Positions 56,523 to 64,000 of a stretch of 64,000 nt of DNA are shown piece after piece. Source of the stretch: Microvirga sp052114605 (GTDB lineage Bacteria > Pseudomonadota > Alphaproteobacteria > Rhizobiales > Beijerinckiaceae); the NCBI RefSeq assembly GCF_052114605.1, contig NZ_JBFRFB010000008.1, positions 62,001 through 126,000 of the forward strand, in the 5' to 3' direction. The translations under genes were made by a program, and so were the position numbers. Under the pieces are notes generated by a model. The model saw only the letters and a program-made list of their open reading frames with translations. It was not told where the DNA came from and searched no databases. The stretch's first letter is position 1. The number at the start of each line of letters is the position of its first letter.

Positions 56523-57410
56523 ATGTCCATTCTGATCGACAAGAACACCAAGGTCATCTGCCAGGGCTTCACCGGCAAGAACGGGACCTTCCACTCCGAG
56601 CAGGCCATCGCCTACGGCACCAAGATGGTCGGCGGCACCTCGCCCGGCAAAGGCGGCTCCACGCACCTGAACCTGCCCGTGTTCGACACGGTCATGGAAG
56701 CGCGTGAGAAGACCGGCGCCGACGCCTCCGTCGTCTACGTTCCGCCTCCGGGCGCGGCCGATGCGATCTGCGAGGCTATCCAGGCCGAGATCCCGCTCAT
56801 CGTCTGCATCACGGAAGGCATTCCGGTGCAGGACATGGTGCGCGTGAAGCGCTCGCTCGTGGGCTCCAAGTCGCGCCTCATCGGCCCGAACTGCCCCGGC
56901 ATCGTGACGGCTGGTGAATCGAAGATCGGCATCATGCCAGCCAACATCTTCAAGCCTGGCAATGTCGGCATCGTGTCGCGCTCCGGCACGCTGACCTATG
57001 AAGCCGTGTTCCAGACCACCAACGAAGGCCTCGGCCAGACCACCGCTGTCGGCATCGGCGGCGACCCGGTGAAGGGCACCGAGTTCATCGACATGCTCGA
57101 CATGTTCCTCTCCGATCCCAAGACCGAGTCGATCATCATGATCGGCGAGATCGGCGGCTCGGCCGAGGAAGAGGCTGCCGAGTTCATTGCCCGCGAGGCC
57201 AAGAAAGGCCGCAAGAAGCCGATGGTCGGCTTCATCGCCGGCCGCACGGCTCCTCCCGGACGCCGCATGGGCCATGCCGGCGCGATCATCTCCGGCGGCA
57301 AAGGCGGCGCGGAAGACAAGATCGCCGCGATGGAAGCCGCGGGCATACGCGTCTCGCCGTCTCCGGCGCGACTGGGCAAGACCCTGGTCGAGGTTCTCAA
57401 GGGTAAGTAA
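56523..57410 (+). CDS. sucD: Succinyl-CoA synthetase alpha subunit
   Basis: A 295-residue subunit with the CoA-binding Rossmann part (CQGFTGKNGTFHSEQAIAYG) and the phosphohistidine His251 in RMGHAGAI. GPNCPGI and SRSGTLTYE are standard. It forms ATP or GTP from succinyl-CoA together with SucC. Confidence 0.98.
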   Translation: MSILIDKNTKVICQGFTGKNGTFHSEQAIAYGTKMVGGTSPGKGGSTHLNLPVFDTVMEAREKTGADASVVYVPPPGAADAICEAIQAEIPLIVCITEGIPVQDMVRVKRSLVGSKSRLIGPNCPGIVTAGESKIGIMPANIFKPGNVGIVSRSGTLTYEAVFQTTNEGLGQTTAVGIGGDPVKGTEFIDMLDMFLSDPKTESIIMIGEIGGSAEEEAAEFIAREAKKGRKKPMVGFIAGRTAPPGRRMGHAGAIISGGKGGAEDKIAAMEAAGIRVSPSPARLGKTLVEVLKGK

Positions 57411-57421
57411 CGAGAATAGGT

Positions 57422-57439
57422 CGCCCCGGTGTCGGGGCG
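57422..57439 (+). other. Hairpin in the sucD-sucA gap
   Basis: CGCCCCG and CGGGGCG form a 7-bp stem around GTGT, 11 bp after sucD. A short TTTTT occurs about 10 bases later. This may be a partial terminator or an mRNA-processing site. Confidence 0.55.
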
Positions 57440-57469
57440 GCCAATCACCTTTTTGATGTGTAGGTTGCC

Positions 57470-60430
57470 ATGGCACGCCAAGACGCCAACGAAAACTTCC
57501 TGAACACCGCTTTCCTCTATGGGGCGAACGCGTCCTATATCGAGGAGCTCCAGGCCCGCTACGAGAAGGATCCGTCCTCGGTCGATGCCGAGTGGCAGGG
57601 GTTCTTTGGCGCGTTGAAGGACGACAAGCAGGCTGTCGAGAAGGCGGCCAACGGCCCGTCCTGGGAAAAGCCGAACTGGCCGATTCCCGCCAATGGCGAG
57701 CTGATCTCTGCGCTCGACGGCAACTGGGCGCAGGTCGAGAAGGTCGTCGGCGACAAGATCAAGGCGAAGGCCGACGCGAAAGGCTCGCAGATCAGCGAGG
57801 CCGACGTTCAGCAGGCGACCCGCGATTCCGTGCGCGCCATCATGCTCATCCGCGCCTACCGCGTGCGCGGCCACCTGCATGCCAAGCTCGATCCGCTCAA
57901 CATCAATCCCCCTCCGAGCGACGAGGAGCTGCATCCGTCGCATTACGGCTTCACGGAAGCCGATTGGGATCGCAAGATCTTCCTCGATAACGTGCTCGGC
58001 CTCGAATTCGGCACGATCCGCGAGATCGTCGCCATTCTCGAGCGCACCTATTGTCAGACACTCGGCGTCGAATTCATGCACATCTCCGACCCGGTCGAGA
58101 AGGCCTGGATTCAGGAGCGCATCGAAGGTCCGGATAAAGAGATCACCTTCACGAAGGAGGGCAAGCGCGCCATCCTCAACAAGCTCGTGGAGGCCGAAGG
58201 CTTCGAGAAATTCCTGGATGTCCGCTATACCGGCACCAAGCGCTTCGGCCTGGACGGCGGTGAGTCGCTCATTCCGGCACTCGAGCAGATCATCAAGCGC
58301 GGCGGCAATCTGGGCACGAAGGAAATCGTGTTCGGCATGGCGCATCGTGGCCGCCTGAACGTGCTGACGCAGGTGATGGGCAAGCCGCACCGCGCGCTGT
58401 TCCACGAGTTCAAGGGCGGCTCCTTCGCCCCCGACGACGTGGAAGGCTCCGGCGACGTGAAGTACCATCTTGGCGCTTCCTCCGACCGCACCTTCGACGG
58501 CAACAACGTCCACCTGTCGCTCACCGCCAACCCCTCGCACCTGGAGATCGTCGATCCCGTGGTGCTCGGCAAGGTGCGGGCCAAGCAGGACCAGCACGGC
58601 TGCACGCCGGATAACCGCAGCGCGGTGATGCCGCTCCTCATCCATGGCGATGCCGCTTTCGCGGGCCAGGGCGTGGTGGCGGAGTGCCTCGGGCTTTCGG
58701 GCCTTCGCGGCCACCGCACGGGTGGTTCGATCCACTTCATCATCAACAACCAGATCGGTTTCACCACCGATCCGCGCTTCTCGCGTTCCTCGCCCTATCC
58801 GTCCGACGTGGCGAAGATGGTCGAGGCGCCGATCTTCCACGTGAACGGCGACGATCCGGAAGCCGTGGTGTTCGCGGCGAAAGTCGCCACCGAATACCGT
58901 CAGCGCTTCCAGAAGCCTGTCGTCATCGACATGTTCTGCTATCGCCGCTTCGGCCACAACGAGGGTGACGAGCCGTCATTCACCCAGCCGCTGATGTACC
59001 GCAAGATCCGTCAGCACCCCGGCATCATCGAGCTCTATTCCAAGAAACTCATCGCCGACGGCGTCATCACCGAAACCGAAGTCGAGGAGATGAAGGCTGC
59101 CTGGCGCTCGAAGCTCGACGCCGAGTTCGACATCGCCTCCAACTACAAGCCCAACAAGGCCGACTGGCTCGATGGCCGCTGGTCGGGCCTCAAGGCCGTG
59201 CGTGAGGATCAGGACGATCCGCGCCGTGGCCAGACGGGCTTGACGTCGGAGATGCTGCAGAAGATCGGCAAGGCGCTGACCTCCGTGCCGGAGGGCTTCC
59301 ACGTCCACAAGACGATCCAGCGCTTCCTCGACAACCGCAAGAAGATGATGGAAACCGGCGAAGGCCTGGACTGGGCCATGGGCGAAGCGCTCGCCTTCGG
59401 CTCATTGCTGGTCGAGGGCCACCGCGTGCGTCTCTCCGGTCAGGATTGCGAGCGCGGCACCTTCTCGCAGCGCCACTCCGTTCTCACCGACCAGGAGAAC
59501 GAGGAGCGCTACACCAACCTCAACCACATCACCGACGATCAGGCCCGCTACGAGGTCATCAACTCGATGCTCTCGGAGGAAGCGGTGCTCGGTTTCGAGT
59601 ACGGCTATACCCTCTCGGAGCCGAACGCGCTGACCCTGTGGGAAGCCCAGTTCGGCGACTTCGCCAACGGCGCGCAGGTCGTGTTCGACCAGTTCATCTC
59701 GTCGGGTGAGCGCAAATGGCTTCGCATGTCGGGTCTCGTCTGCCTGCTGCCGCATGGCTACGAGGGACAGGGTCCGGAGCACTCCTCCGCCCGCCTGGAG
59801 CGCTTCCTGCAGATGTGCGCGGAAGACAACATGCAGGTTGCGTACTGCTCGACGCCGGCGAACTACTTCCACATCCTGCGCCGTCAGCTGAAGCGCGACT
59901 TCCGCAAGCCCCTGATCCTGATGACGCCGAAATCCCTTCTGCGCCACAAGCGCTGCACTTCGTCGCTTGCCGACATCGCGGAAGGAACGTCGTTCCACCG
60001 CGTGCTGCAGGACGATGCGCAGCGCGGCACGGACGGCATCAAGCTGGTGAAGGACGACAAGATCCGGCGCGTGGTGATCTGCACGGGCAAGGTCTATTAC
60101 GATCTGCTCGAAGAGCGCGAGAAGCGAGGCATCGATGATGTCTACCTGCTGCGCGTGGAGCAGCTCTATCCGTTCCCGGCGAAATCCGTCGCCAACGAGA
60201 TTGCCCGCTTCAAGAAGGCCGATGTGGTGTGGTGCCAGGAAGAGCCCAAGAACATGGGCTCCTGGATGTTCGTCGAGCCCTACCTCGAGTGGGTGCTCAA
60301 GACGGCAGGCTCCAAGGTGGATCGCCCGCGCTATGTGGGCCGCCCCGCCTCCGCCGCGACCGCGACGGGCCTTATGTCCAAGCACATGAACCAGCTGCAG
60401 GCTTTCCTCGACGAGGCTTTCGCGGCATAA
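57470..60430 (+). CDS. sucA: 2-oxoglutarate dehydrogenase E1 component
   Basis: A 986-residue thiamine-diphosphate enzyme that decarboxylates 2-oxoglutarate. It has the N-terminal E2-docking helix (NFLNTAFLYGANASYIEELQ), GMAHRGRLNVL, the ThDP motif GDAAFAGQGVVAE...NNQIGFTT, and the C-terminal HGYEGQGPEHSSAR stretch. Length fits the family. Confidence 0.98.
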   Translation: MARQDANENFLNTAFLYGANASYIEELQARYEKDPSSVDAEWQGFFGALKDDKQAVEKAANGPSWEKPNWPIPANGELISALDGNWAQVEKVVGDKIKAKADAKGSQISEADVQQATRDSVRAIMLIRAYRVRGHLHAKLDPLNINPPPSDEELHPSHYGFTEADWDRKIFLDNVLGLEFGTIREIVAILERTYCQTLGVEFMHISDPVEKAWIQERIEGPDKEITFTKEGKRAILNKLVEAEGFEKFLDVRYTGTKRFGLDGGESLIPALEQIIKRGGNLGTKEIVFGMAHRGRLNVLTQVMGKPHRALFHEFKGGSFAPDDVEGSGDVKYHLGASSDRTFDGNNVHLSLTANPSHLEIVDPVVLGKVRAKQDQHGCTPDNRSAVMPLLIHGDAAFAGQGVVAECLGLSGLRGHRTGGSIHFIINNQIGFTTDPRFSRSSPYPSDVAKMVEAPIFHVNGDDPEAVVFAAKVATEYRQRFQKPVVIDMFCYRRFGHNEGDEPSFTQPLMYRKIRQHPGIIELYSKKLIADGVITETEVEEMKAAWRSKLDAEFDIASNYKPNKADWLDGRWSGLKAVREDQDDPRRGQTGLTSEMLQKIGKALTSVPEGFHVHKTIQRFLDNRKKMMETGEGLDWAMGEALAFGSLLVEGHRVRLSGQDCERGTFSQRHSVLTDQENEERYTNLNHITDDQARYEVINSMLSEEAVLGFEYGYTLSEPNALTLWEAQFGDFANGAQVVFDQFISSGERKWLRMSGLVCLLPHGYEGQGPEHSSARLERFLQMCAEDNMQVAYCSTPANYFHILRRQLKRDFRKPLILMTPKSLLRHKRCTSSLADIAEGTSFHRVLQDDAQRGTDGIKLVKDDKIRRVVICTGKVYYDLLEEREKRGIDDVYLLRVEQLYPFPAKSVANEIARFKKADVVWCQEEPKNMGSWMFVEPYLEWVLKTAGSKVDRPRYVGRPASAATATGLMSKHMNQLQAFLDEAFAA

Positions 60431-60458
60431 ATTCCGCGAAAGCTCTCATCCATTCCGA

Positions 60459-60477
60459 GGGGCTTGAGAAGAGCCCC
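60459..60477 (+). other. Hairpin in the sucA-sucB gap
   Basis: GGGGCT and AGCCCC form a 6-bp stem with a 7-base loop, 28 bp after sucA and 20 bp before sucB. No T-run follows. Confidence 0.45.
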
Positions 60478-60497
60478 GCAAAGACCCGAAGACGACC

Positions 60498-61718
60498 ATG
60501 GCAACCGAAATCCGCGTACCTACTCTCGGCGAATCCGTTTCAGAGGCTACCATCGGCCGCTGGTTCAAGAAGCCCGGCGATCCCGTGAAGGCCGATGAGC
60601 CTGTGCTCGAGCTCGAAACCGACAAGGTGACGCTCGAAGTCAACGCTCCCGCGAGCGGCACGCTGGGCGAGATCGTCGCCAAGGACGGCGAGACGGTCGC
60701 TCCCGGCGCGGTGCTCGGCTCCATCGTCGAAGGCGGCGCTGCCGCTGCCCCCGCCAAGGCCGAGGCTCCGAAGGCTGCGCCAGTGCCCGCCGCCGCGTCC
60801 GCACCGGCCGCCGCCCCCGCCGCCAACAAGGACAACGGCCCGGCCGTGGCCCGCCTCGCTGCCGAGAGCGGCGTGAGCCCGGCCAATGTCGGCGGCACGG
60901 GTAAGGACGGTCGCGTGACCAAGGGTGACATGCTCGCCGCGATCGCCACGGGCGGCGCTTCGGCTCCGGCCCCGGCTGCTCCTGTTGCGGTGCGCGCGCC
61001 GTCCGCTCCGGTCGATGCCGAGCGCGAAGAGCGCGTGAAGATGACGAAGCTGCGCCAGACTATCGCGCGCCGCCTTAAGGAAGCCCAGAATACCGCCGCG
61101 ATGCTCACCACGTTCAATGACGTGGACATGAGCGCCGTGATGCAGCTCCGCAGCCAGTACAAGGACGTGTTCGAGAAGAAGCACGGCACGAAGCTCGGCT
61201 TCATGGGCTTCTTCACCAAGGCTGTGGTCCAGGCGCTGAAGGACATCCCGGCGGTGAACGCCGAGATCGACGGGCAGGATCTCGTCTACAAGAACTATTA
61301 CCACATCGGCGTCGCCGTCGGCACCGAGAAGGGCCTCGTGGTTCCCGTGGTGCGCGATGCGGACAACCTTTCGATCGCCGGCATCGAGAAGACCATCGCC
61401 GATTTCGGCAAGCGTGCTCGTGACGGCAAGCTCGGCATCGACGAGATGCAGGGTGGCACCTTCACCATCACCAATGGCGGCATTTACGGTTCGCTCATGT
61501 CGACGCCGATCCTCAACGCGCCGCAATCGGGCATTCTCGGCATGCACCGCATCGAGGAGCGCCCGGTGGTCCGCAACGGCCAGGTGGTCGTGCGCCCGAT
61601 GATGTACCTCGCGCTGTCCTACGATCACCGCATCGTCGACGGCAAGGAAGCCGTGACCTTCCTCGTGCGCGTCAAGGACGCGCTGGAAGATCCGGCCCGT
61701 CTGGTTCTCGATTTGTAA
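60498..61718 (+). CDS. sucB: Dihydrolipoyllysine succinyltransferase (2-oxoglutarate dehydrogenase E2)
   Basis: A 406-residue E2. The lipoyl domain (1-76) carries the lipoyl Lys43 in ETDKVTLEV. An Ala/Pro linker leads to the E3-binding domain (about 113-150, VARLAAESGVSPANVGGTGKDGRVTKGD), a second linker, and the catalytic domain with His377 in SYDHRIVDG. It carries a single lipoyl domain. Confidence 0.97.
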   Translation: MATEIRVPTLGESVSEATIGRWFKKPGDPVKADEPVLELETDKVTLEVNAPASGTLGEIVAKDGETVAPGAVLGSIVEGGAAAAPAKAEAPKAAPVPAAASAPAAAPAANKDNGPAVARLAAESGVSPANVGGTGKDGRVTKGDMLAAIATGGASAPAPAAPVAVRAPSAPVDAEREERVKMTKLRQTIARRLKEAQNTAAMLTTFNDVDMSAVMQLRSQYKDVFEKKHGTKLGFMGFFTKAVVQALKDIPAVNAEIDGQDLVYKNYYHIGVAVGTEKGLVVPVVRDADNLSIAGIEKTIADFGKRARDGKLGIDEMQGGTFTITNGGIYGSLMSTPILNAPQSGILGMHRIEERPVVRNGQVVVRPMMYLALSYDHRIVDGKEAVTFLVRVKDALEDPARLVLDL

Positions 61719-61732
61719 TTCTCAACGTGACT

Positions 61733-61820
61733 GTCATGGCCGGGCTTGTCCCGGCCATCTCGATAAGAGAGGCGCTACGCGTCACGGCATCGGGATCACC
61801 GGGACAAGCCTGGTGATGAC
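61733..61820. repeat. Palindromic intergenic repeat between sucB and lpd
   Basis: Arms of 22 bases at 61733-61754 (containing CCGGGCTTGTCCCGG) and 61799-61820 (containing CCGGGACAAGCCTGG) are inverted copies with three mismatches. Each arm also has internal symmetry. This fits the GTCATGGCCGGGC-type palindromic repeats common between genes in Hyphomicrobiales. Confidence 0.75.
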
Positions 61821-61837
61821 GAAACAGGGGTAAATCA

Positions 61838-63238
61838 ATGTCCTACGATCTCATCGTCATCGGCACCGGCCCCGGCGGCTACGTGGCCGCTATCCGCGCC
61901 GCGCAGCTTGGCCTCAAGACCGCTGTCGTGGAAAAGCGCAAGACCCATGGCGGCACCTGCCTCAACGTGGGCTGCATTCCGTCGAAGGCCTTGCTGCACG
62001 CCTCGCACATGTTCGAGGATGCGCGCGATCACTTCGCCGGTCTCGGCATCGGCGTCTCCGCGCCTAAGCTCAATCTGAAGACCATGCAGTCCTTCAAGCA
62101 GGAAGGCGTCGACGGCAACACCAAGGGCGTCGAGTTCCTGCTCAAGAAGAACAAGATCGATGCCTTCATCGGCACTGCCCGCATCGCAGGCGTTGGCCAG
62201 GTCGAGGTGAAGGCTGAGGACGGTTCCAACCAACTCCTGCAGACGAAGAACGTTCTGATCGCCACCGGTTCGGACGTGACGCGTCTTCCCGGCATCGAGA
62301 TCGACGAGAAGGTCGTGGTGTCCTCCACCGGCGCTTTGGAGCTCGAGAGCGTGCCGAAGCGCCTCGTGGTGATCGGAGCGGGCGTGATCGGCCTGGAGCT
62401 CGGCTCCGTGTGGCGTCGCCTCGGCTCGGAAGTGACCGTGATCGAATATCTCGACCGCATCCTGCCCGGCATGGACGGTGAGGTCGCCAAGAACTTCCAG
62501 CGCATCCTCGGCAAACAGGGCTTCCAGTTCAAGCTCGGCGCCAAGGTCACCGGCGTGAAGAGCACCGGCAAAAGCGCAACGCTCACCTTCGAGCCCGCCG
62601 CAGGCGGTGCCGCTGAGACCCTTGAGGCCGACGTGGTTCTCGTGGCTGTGGGACGTGTGCCCTATACCGAAGGTCTCGGCCTCGACGAGCTCGGCGTGCA
62701 GAAGGACAATCGCGGCCGCATTCTGACCGACTCGCATTTCGCGACGAACGTCACCGGCATCTACGCCATCGGCGACGTGATCGCGGGCCCCATGCTCGCG
62801 CATAAGGCCGAGGACGAGGGTGTGGCGGTTGCCGAGATCCTTGCCGGCAAGGCGGGCCATGTGAATTACGACGTGATTCCGAGCGTGGTCTACACGTTCC
62901 CCGAGGTCGCTTCCGTCGGCAAAACGGAAGAAGAGCTGAAAGCCGCGGGCATCGCCTACAATGTCGGCAAGTTCCCCTTCACAGCGAACGGTCGCGCCAA
63001 GGTGAACCGCACCACGGACGGTTTCGTGAAGATCCTGGCCGATGCCACCACCGACAAGGTGCTTGGCGTCCACATCATTGGCCCGGAAGCCGGCAACCTC
63101 ATCCACGAGGCGGCGATCACCATGGAATTCGGCGGTTCGTCCGAAGACATGGCCCGCACCTGCCATGCGCATCCGACACTTGCGGAAGCTGTGAAGGAAG
63201 CAGCCTTGGCGGTGGAGAAGCGCGCCATCCATATGTAA
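61838..63238 (+). CDS. lpd: Dihydrolipoyl dehydrogenase (E3)
   Basis: A 466-residue FAD disulfide oxidoreductase that reoxidises the E2 lipoamide. FAD site IGTGPGGYVAAIRAAQLG (8-25), redox pair Cys41/Cys46 (GGTCLNVGCIPSK), NAD site VIGAGVIGLELGSVW, and the HAHPTLAE motif near the C-terminus are present. The palindromic repeat separates it from sucB. Confidence 0.97.
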   Translation: MSYDLIVIGTGPGGYVAAIRAAQLGLKTAVVEKRKTHGGTCLNVGCIPSKALLHASHMFEDARDHFAGLGIGVSAPKLNLKTMQSFKQEGVDGNTKGVEFLLKKNKIDAFIGTARIAGVGQVEVKAEDGSNQLLQTKNVLIATGSDVTRLPGIEIDEKVVVSSTGALELESVPKRLVVIGAGVIGLELGSVWRRLGSEVTVIEYLDRILPGMDGEVAKNFQRILGKQGFQFKLGAKVTGVKSTGKSATLTFEPAAGGAAETLEADVVLVAVGRVPYTEGLGLDELGVQKDNRGRILTDSHFATNVTGIYAIGDVIAGPMLAHKAEDEGVAVAEILAGKAGHVNYDVIPSVVYTFPEVASVGKTEEELKAAGIAYNVGKFPFTANGRAKVNRTTDGFVKILADATTDKVLGVHIIGPEAGNLIHEAAITMEFGGSSEDMARTCHAHPTLAEAVKEAALAVEKRAIHM

Positions 63239-63247
63239 TATGGATTC

Positions 63248-63874
63248 ATGGCAAAGCTTCACTTCATCCACTCGGTCATGAACGCAGGCAAGACGACCCA
63301 TCTCCTGCAGGTTCGTTACAACTATGTCGAAAACGGCGGTCATGTGCTGCTGTTCACGAGCTTGATCGACGACCGTTTCGGCGTCGGTAAAGTGAAGTCC
63401 CGCATCGGCCTCGAGGCCGATGCGATCCCGCTGAAGAAGGACGAGGACATCGCGGCCTTCGTTGCGGCTGAGCATGCCCGGAAGAAGGTGACGGTCGTCC
63501 TGATCGACGAGGTTCAGTTCATGACGGCCGATCAGGTCCGTCAGCTGGCCTGGATCGTGGACGAGCTGAAAATCCCCGTCATGGCCTATGGGCTGAAGAA
63601 CAACGTCTATGGGACGCTGTTCAGCGACGCCATCGCGACGATCATGGCGCTGGCCGAGGATTTTCAGGAGATCAAGCAACTCTGCCATTGCGGCCGTAAG
63701 GCCACGATGATCCTGAAGTTCGATCCTAATGGGGAGGCCGTGCGCTCAGGCCCTGTCGTCGAGATCGGCGGCGAGAACCGCTACGTCTCCGTCTGCCGTC
63801 CGCACTGGACCAAAGGCGACATCGGTCCTGCCGCGCGGCAATTGCTGGCTGAAGCGGTTGTGGCTGCGGAGTGA
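63248..63874 (+). CDS. tdk: Thymidine kinase (type II)
   Basis: A 208-residue salvage enzyme phosphorylating thymidine. P-loop MNAGKTT (11-17), Asp of the Walker B/metal site in LIDEVQFM, and the zinc ribbon cysteines (LCHCGRKA and VCRPHW) match the TK1-like family. It starts 9 bp after lpd, so read-through from the TCA cluster is possible. Confidence 0.94.
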   Translation: MAKLHFIHSVMNAGKTTHLLQVRYNYVENGGHVLLFTSLIDDRFGVGKVKSRIGLEADAIPLKKDEDIAAFVAAEHARKKVTVVLIDEVQFMTADQVRQLAWIVDELKIPVMAYGLKNNVYGTLFSDAIATIMALAEDFQEIKQLCHCGRKATMILKFDPNGEAVRSGPVVEIGGENRYVSVCRPHWTKGDIGPAARQLLAEAVVAAE

Positions 63875-63876
63875 AG

Positions 63877-63999
63877 CTGTCATCCCCGCGTAGGCGGGGA
63901 TCCAGAACCGCGACGGCGCCAAGAAGAGTGTCATGGCATCCGCTCGCTTCATCCTGCGCCCAGGGTGCTTATGGGTTCCCGCCTTCGCGGGAATGACAG
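63877..63999. repeat. Composite palindromic repeat after tdk
   Basis: Outer arms CTGTCATCCCCGCG (63877-63890) and CGCGGGAATGACAG (63986-63999) are inverted with one mismatch. Each also starts a small hairpin: ATCCCCGC/GCGGGGAT at 63882-63901 and TTCCCGC/GCGGGAA at 63976-63993. The form is that of a MITE-like or REP-type intergenic element. It may extend past the window end. Confidence 0.75.
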
Positions 64000-64000
64000 G

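Noticed and set aside
56996..58957. Open frame of about 650 codons opposite sucD and sucA, and a similar one opposite lpd (61835-63688)
   Set aside because: Both are antisense to highly conserved TCA genes and show no domain.

Overview
The window is about 64 kb of GC-rich chromosome from an alphaproteobacterium, most likely of the order Hyphomicrobiales (Rhizobiales) and perhaps near Microvirga, Methylobacterium or Bosea. The taxonomic guess rests on gene types and layout: the mdh-sucCD-sucAB-lpd cluster, sdhCDAB, a ScfR-type regulator divergent from aceA, HWE-family kinases, DUF4170, DUF6894, an Omp19-like lipoprotein and short palindromic intergenic repeats. No 16S rRNA gene is present, so the genus is inference.

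Layout. 1-4.4 kb: the 3' end of a hemY-type gene, three tRNA genes (Thr-CGT, Ala-GGC, Gly-GCC), a decayed IS630-type transposase and a lower-GC, frameshifted DUF6311 membrane protein gene. 4.4-11.1 kb: a CDF metal exporter, then a CHASE2 nucleotide cyclase coupled to a very long FecR-TPR-barrel protein. 11.5-16.4 kb: an orphan receiver, a class I amidotransferase, and the ScfR-like regulator facing isocitrate lyase (aceA) with a DUF4170 gene. 16.5-26.9 kb: a tightly packed run joining an OsmF/YehZ-type osmoprotectant ABC transporter to heme oxygenase, bacteriophytochrome, a receiver, a receiver-HisKA_2 hybrid and an HWE kinase. 26.9-32.7 kb: accessory genes (amidase, glycine-rich 14-residue repeat protein, DUF6894, YbaN/DUF454, RTX protein, DUF2156).

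32.8-41.9 kb: a FadR-type GntR regulator, a Gsi/Dpp-type peptide ABC transporter, a gamma-glutamyltransferase and a DUF1028 protein, which together look like uptake and breakdown of glutathione or other gamma-glutamyl peptides. 42-45.4 kb: tRNA-Ala(CGC), YggT, DUF167, folD, a secreted lectin-like protein and a LysR regulator. 45.6-49.5 kb: sdhCDAB with an unrelated small membrane protein gene between sdhA and sdhB. 49.5-54 kb: a small unknown protein, an Omp19-like lipoprotein, ZapE, an Nramp-like transporter and a TetR regulator. 54.2-63.9 kb: mdh-sucC-sucD-sucA-sucB-lpd followed by thymidine kinase.

Central carbon metabolism dominates: six TCA-cycle steps or subunit sets plus the glyoxylate-shunt entry enzyme. 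The most distinctive material is the osmoprotectant/phytochrome/kinase run, the FecR-barrel/cyclase pair, the paired 17-bp dyads between the LysR gene and sdhC, the extra gene inside the sdh operon, and a 39-bp near-perfect palindrome ahead of the GntR gene. No CRISPR array, prophage, intact insertion sequence or replication origin was seen.
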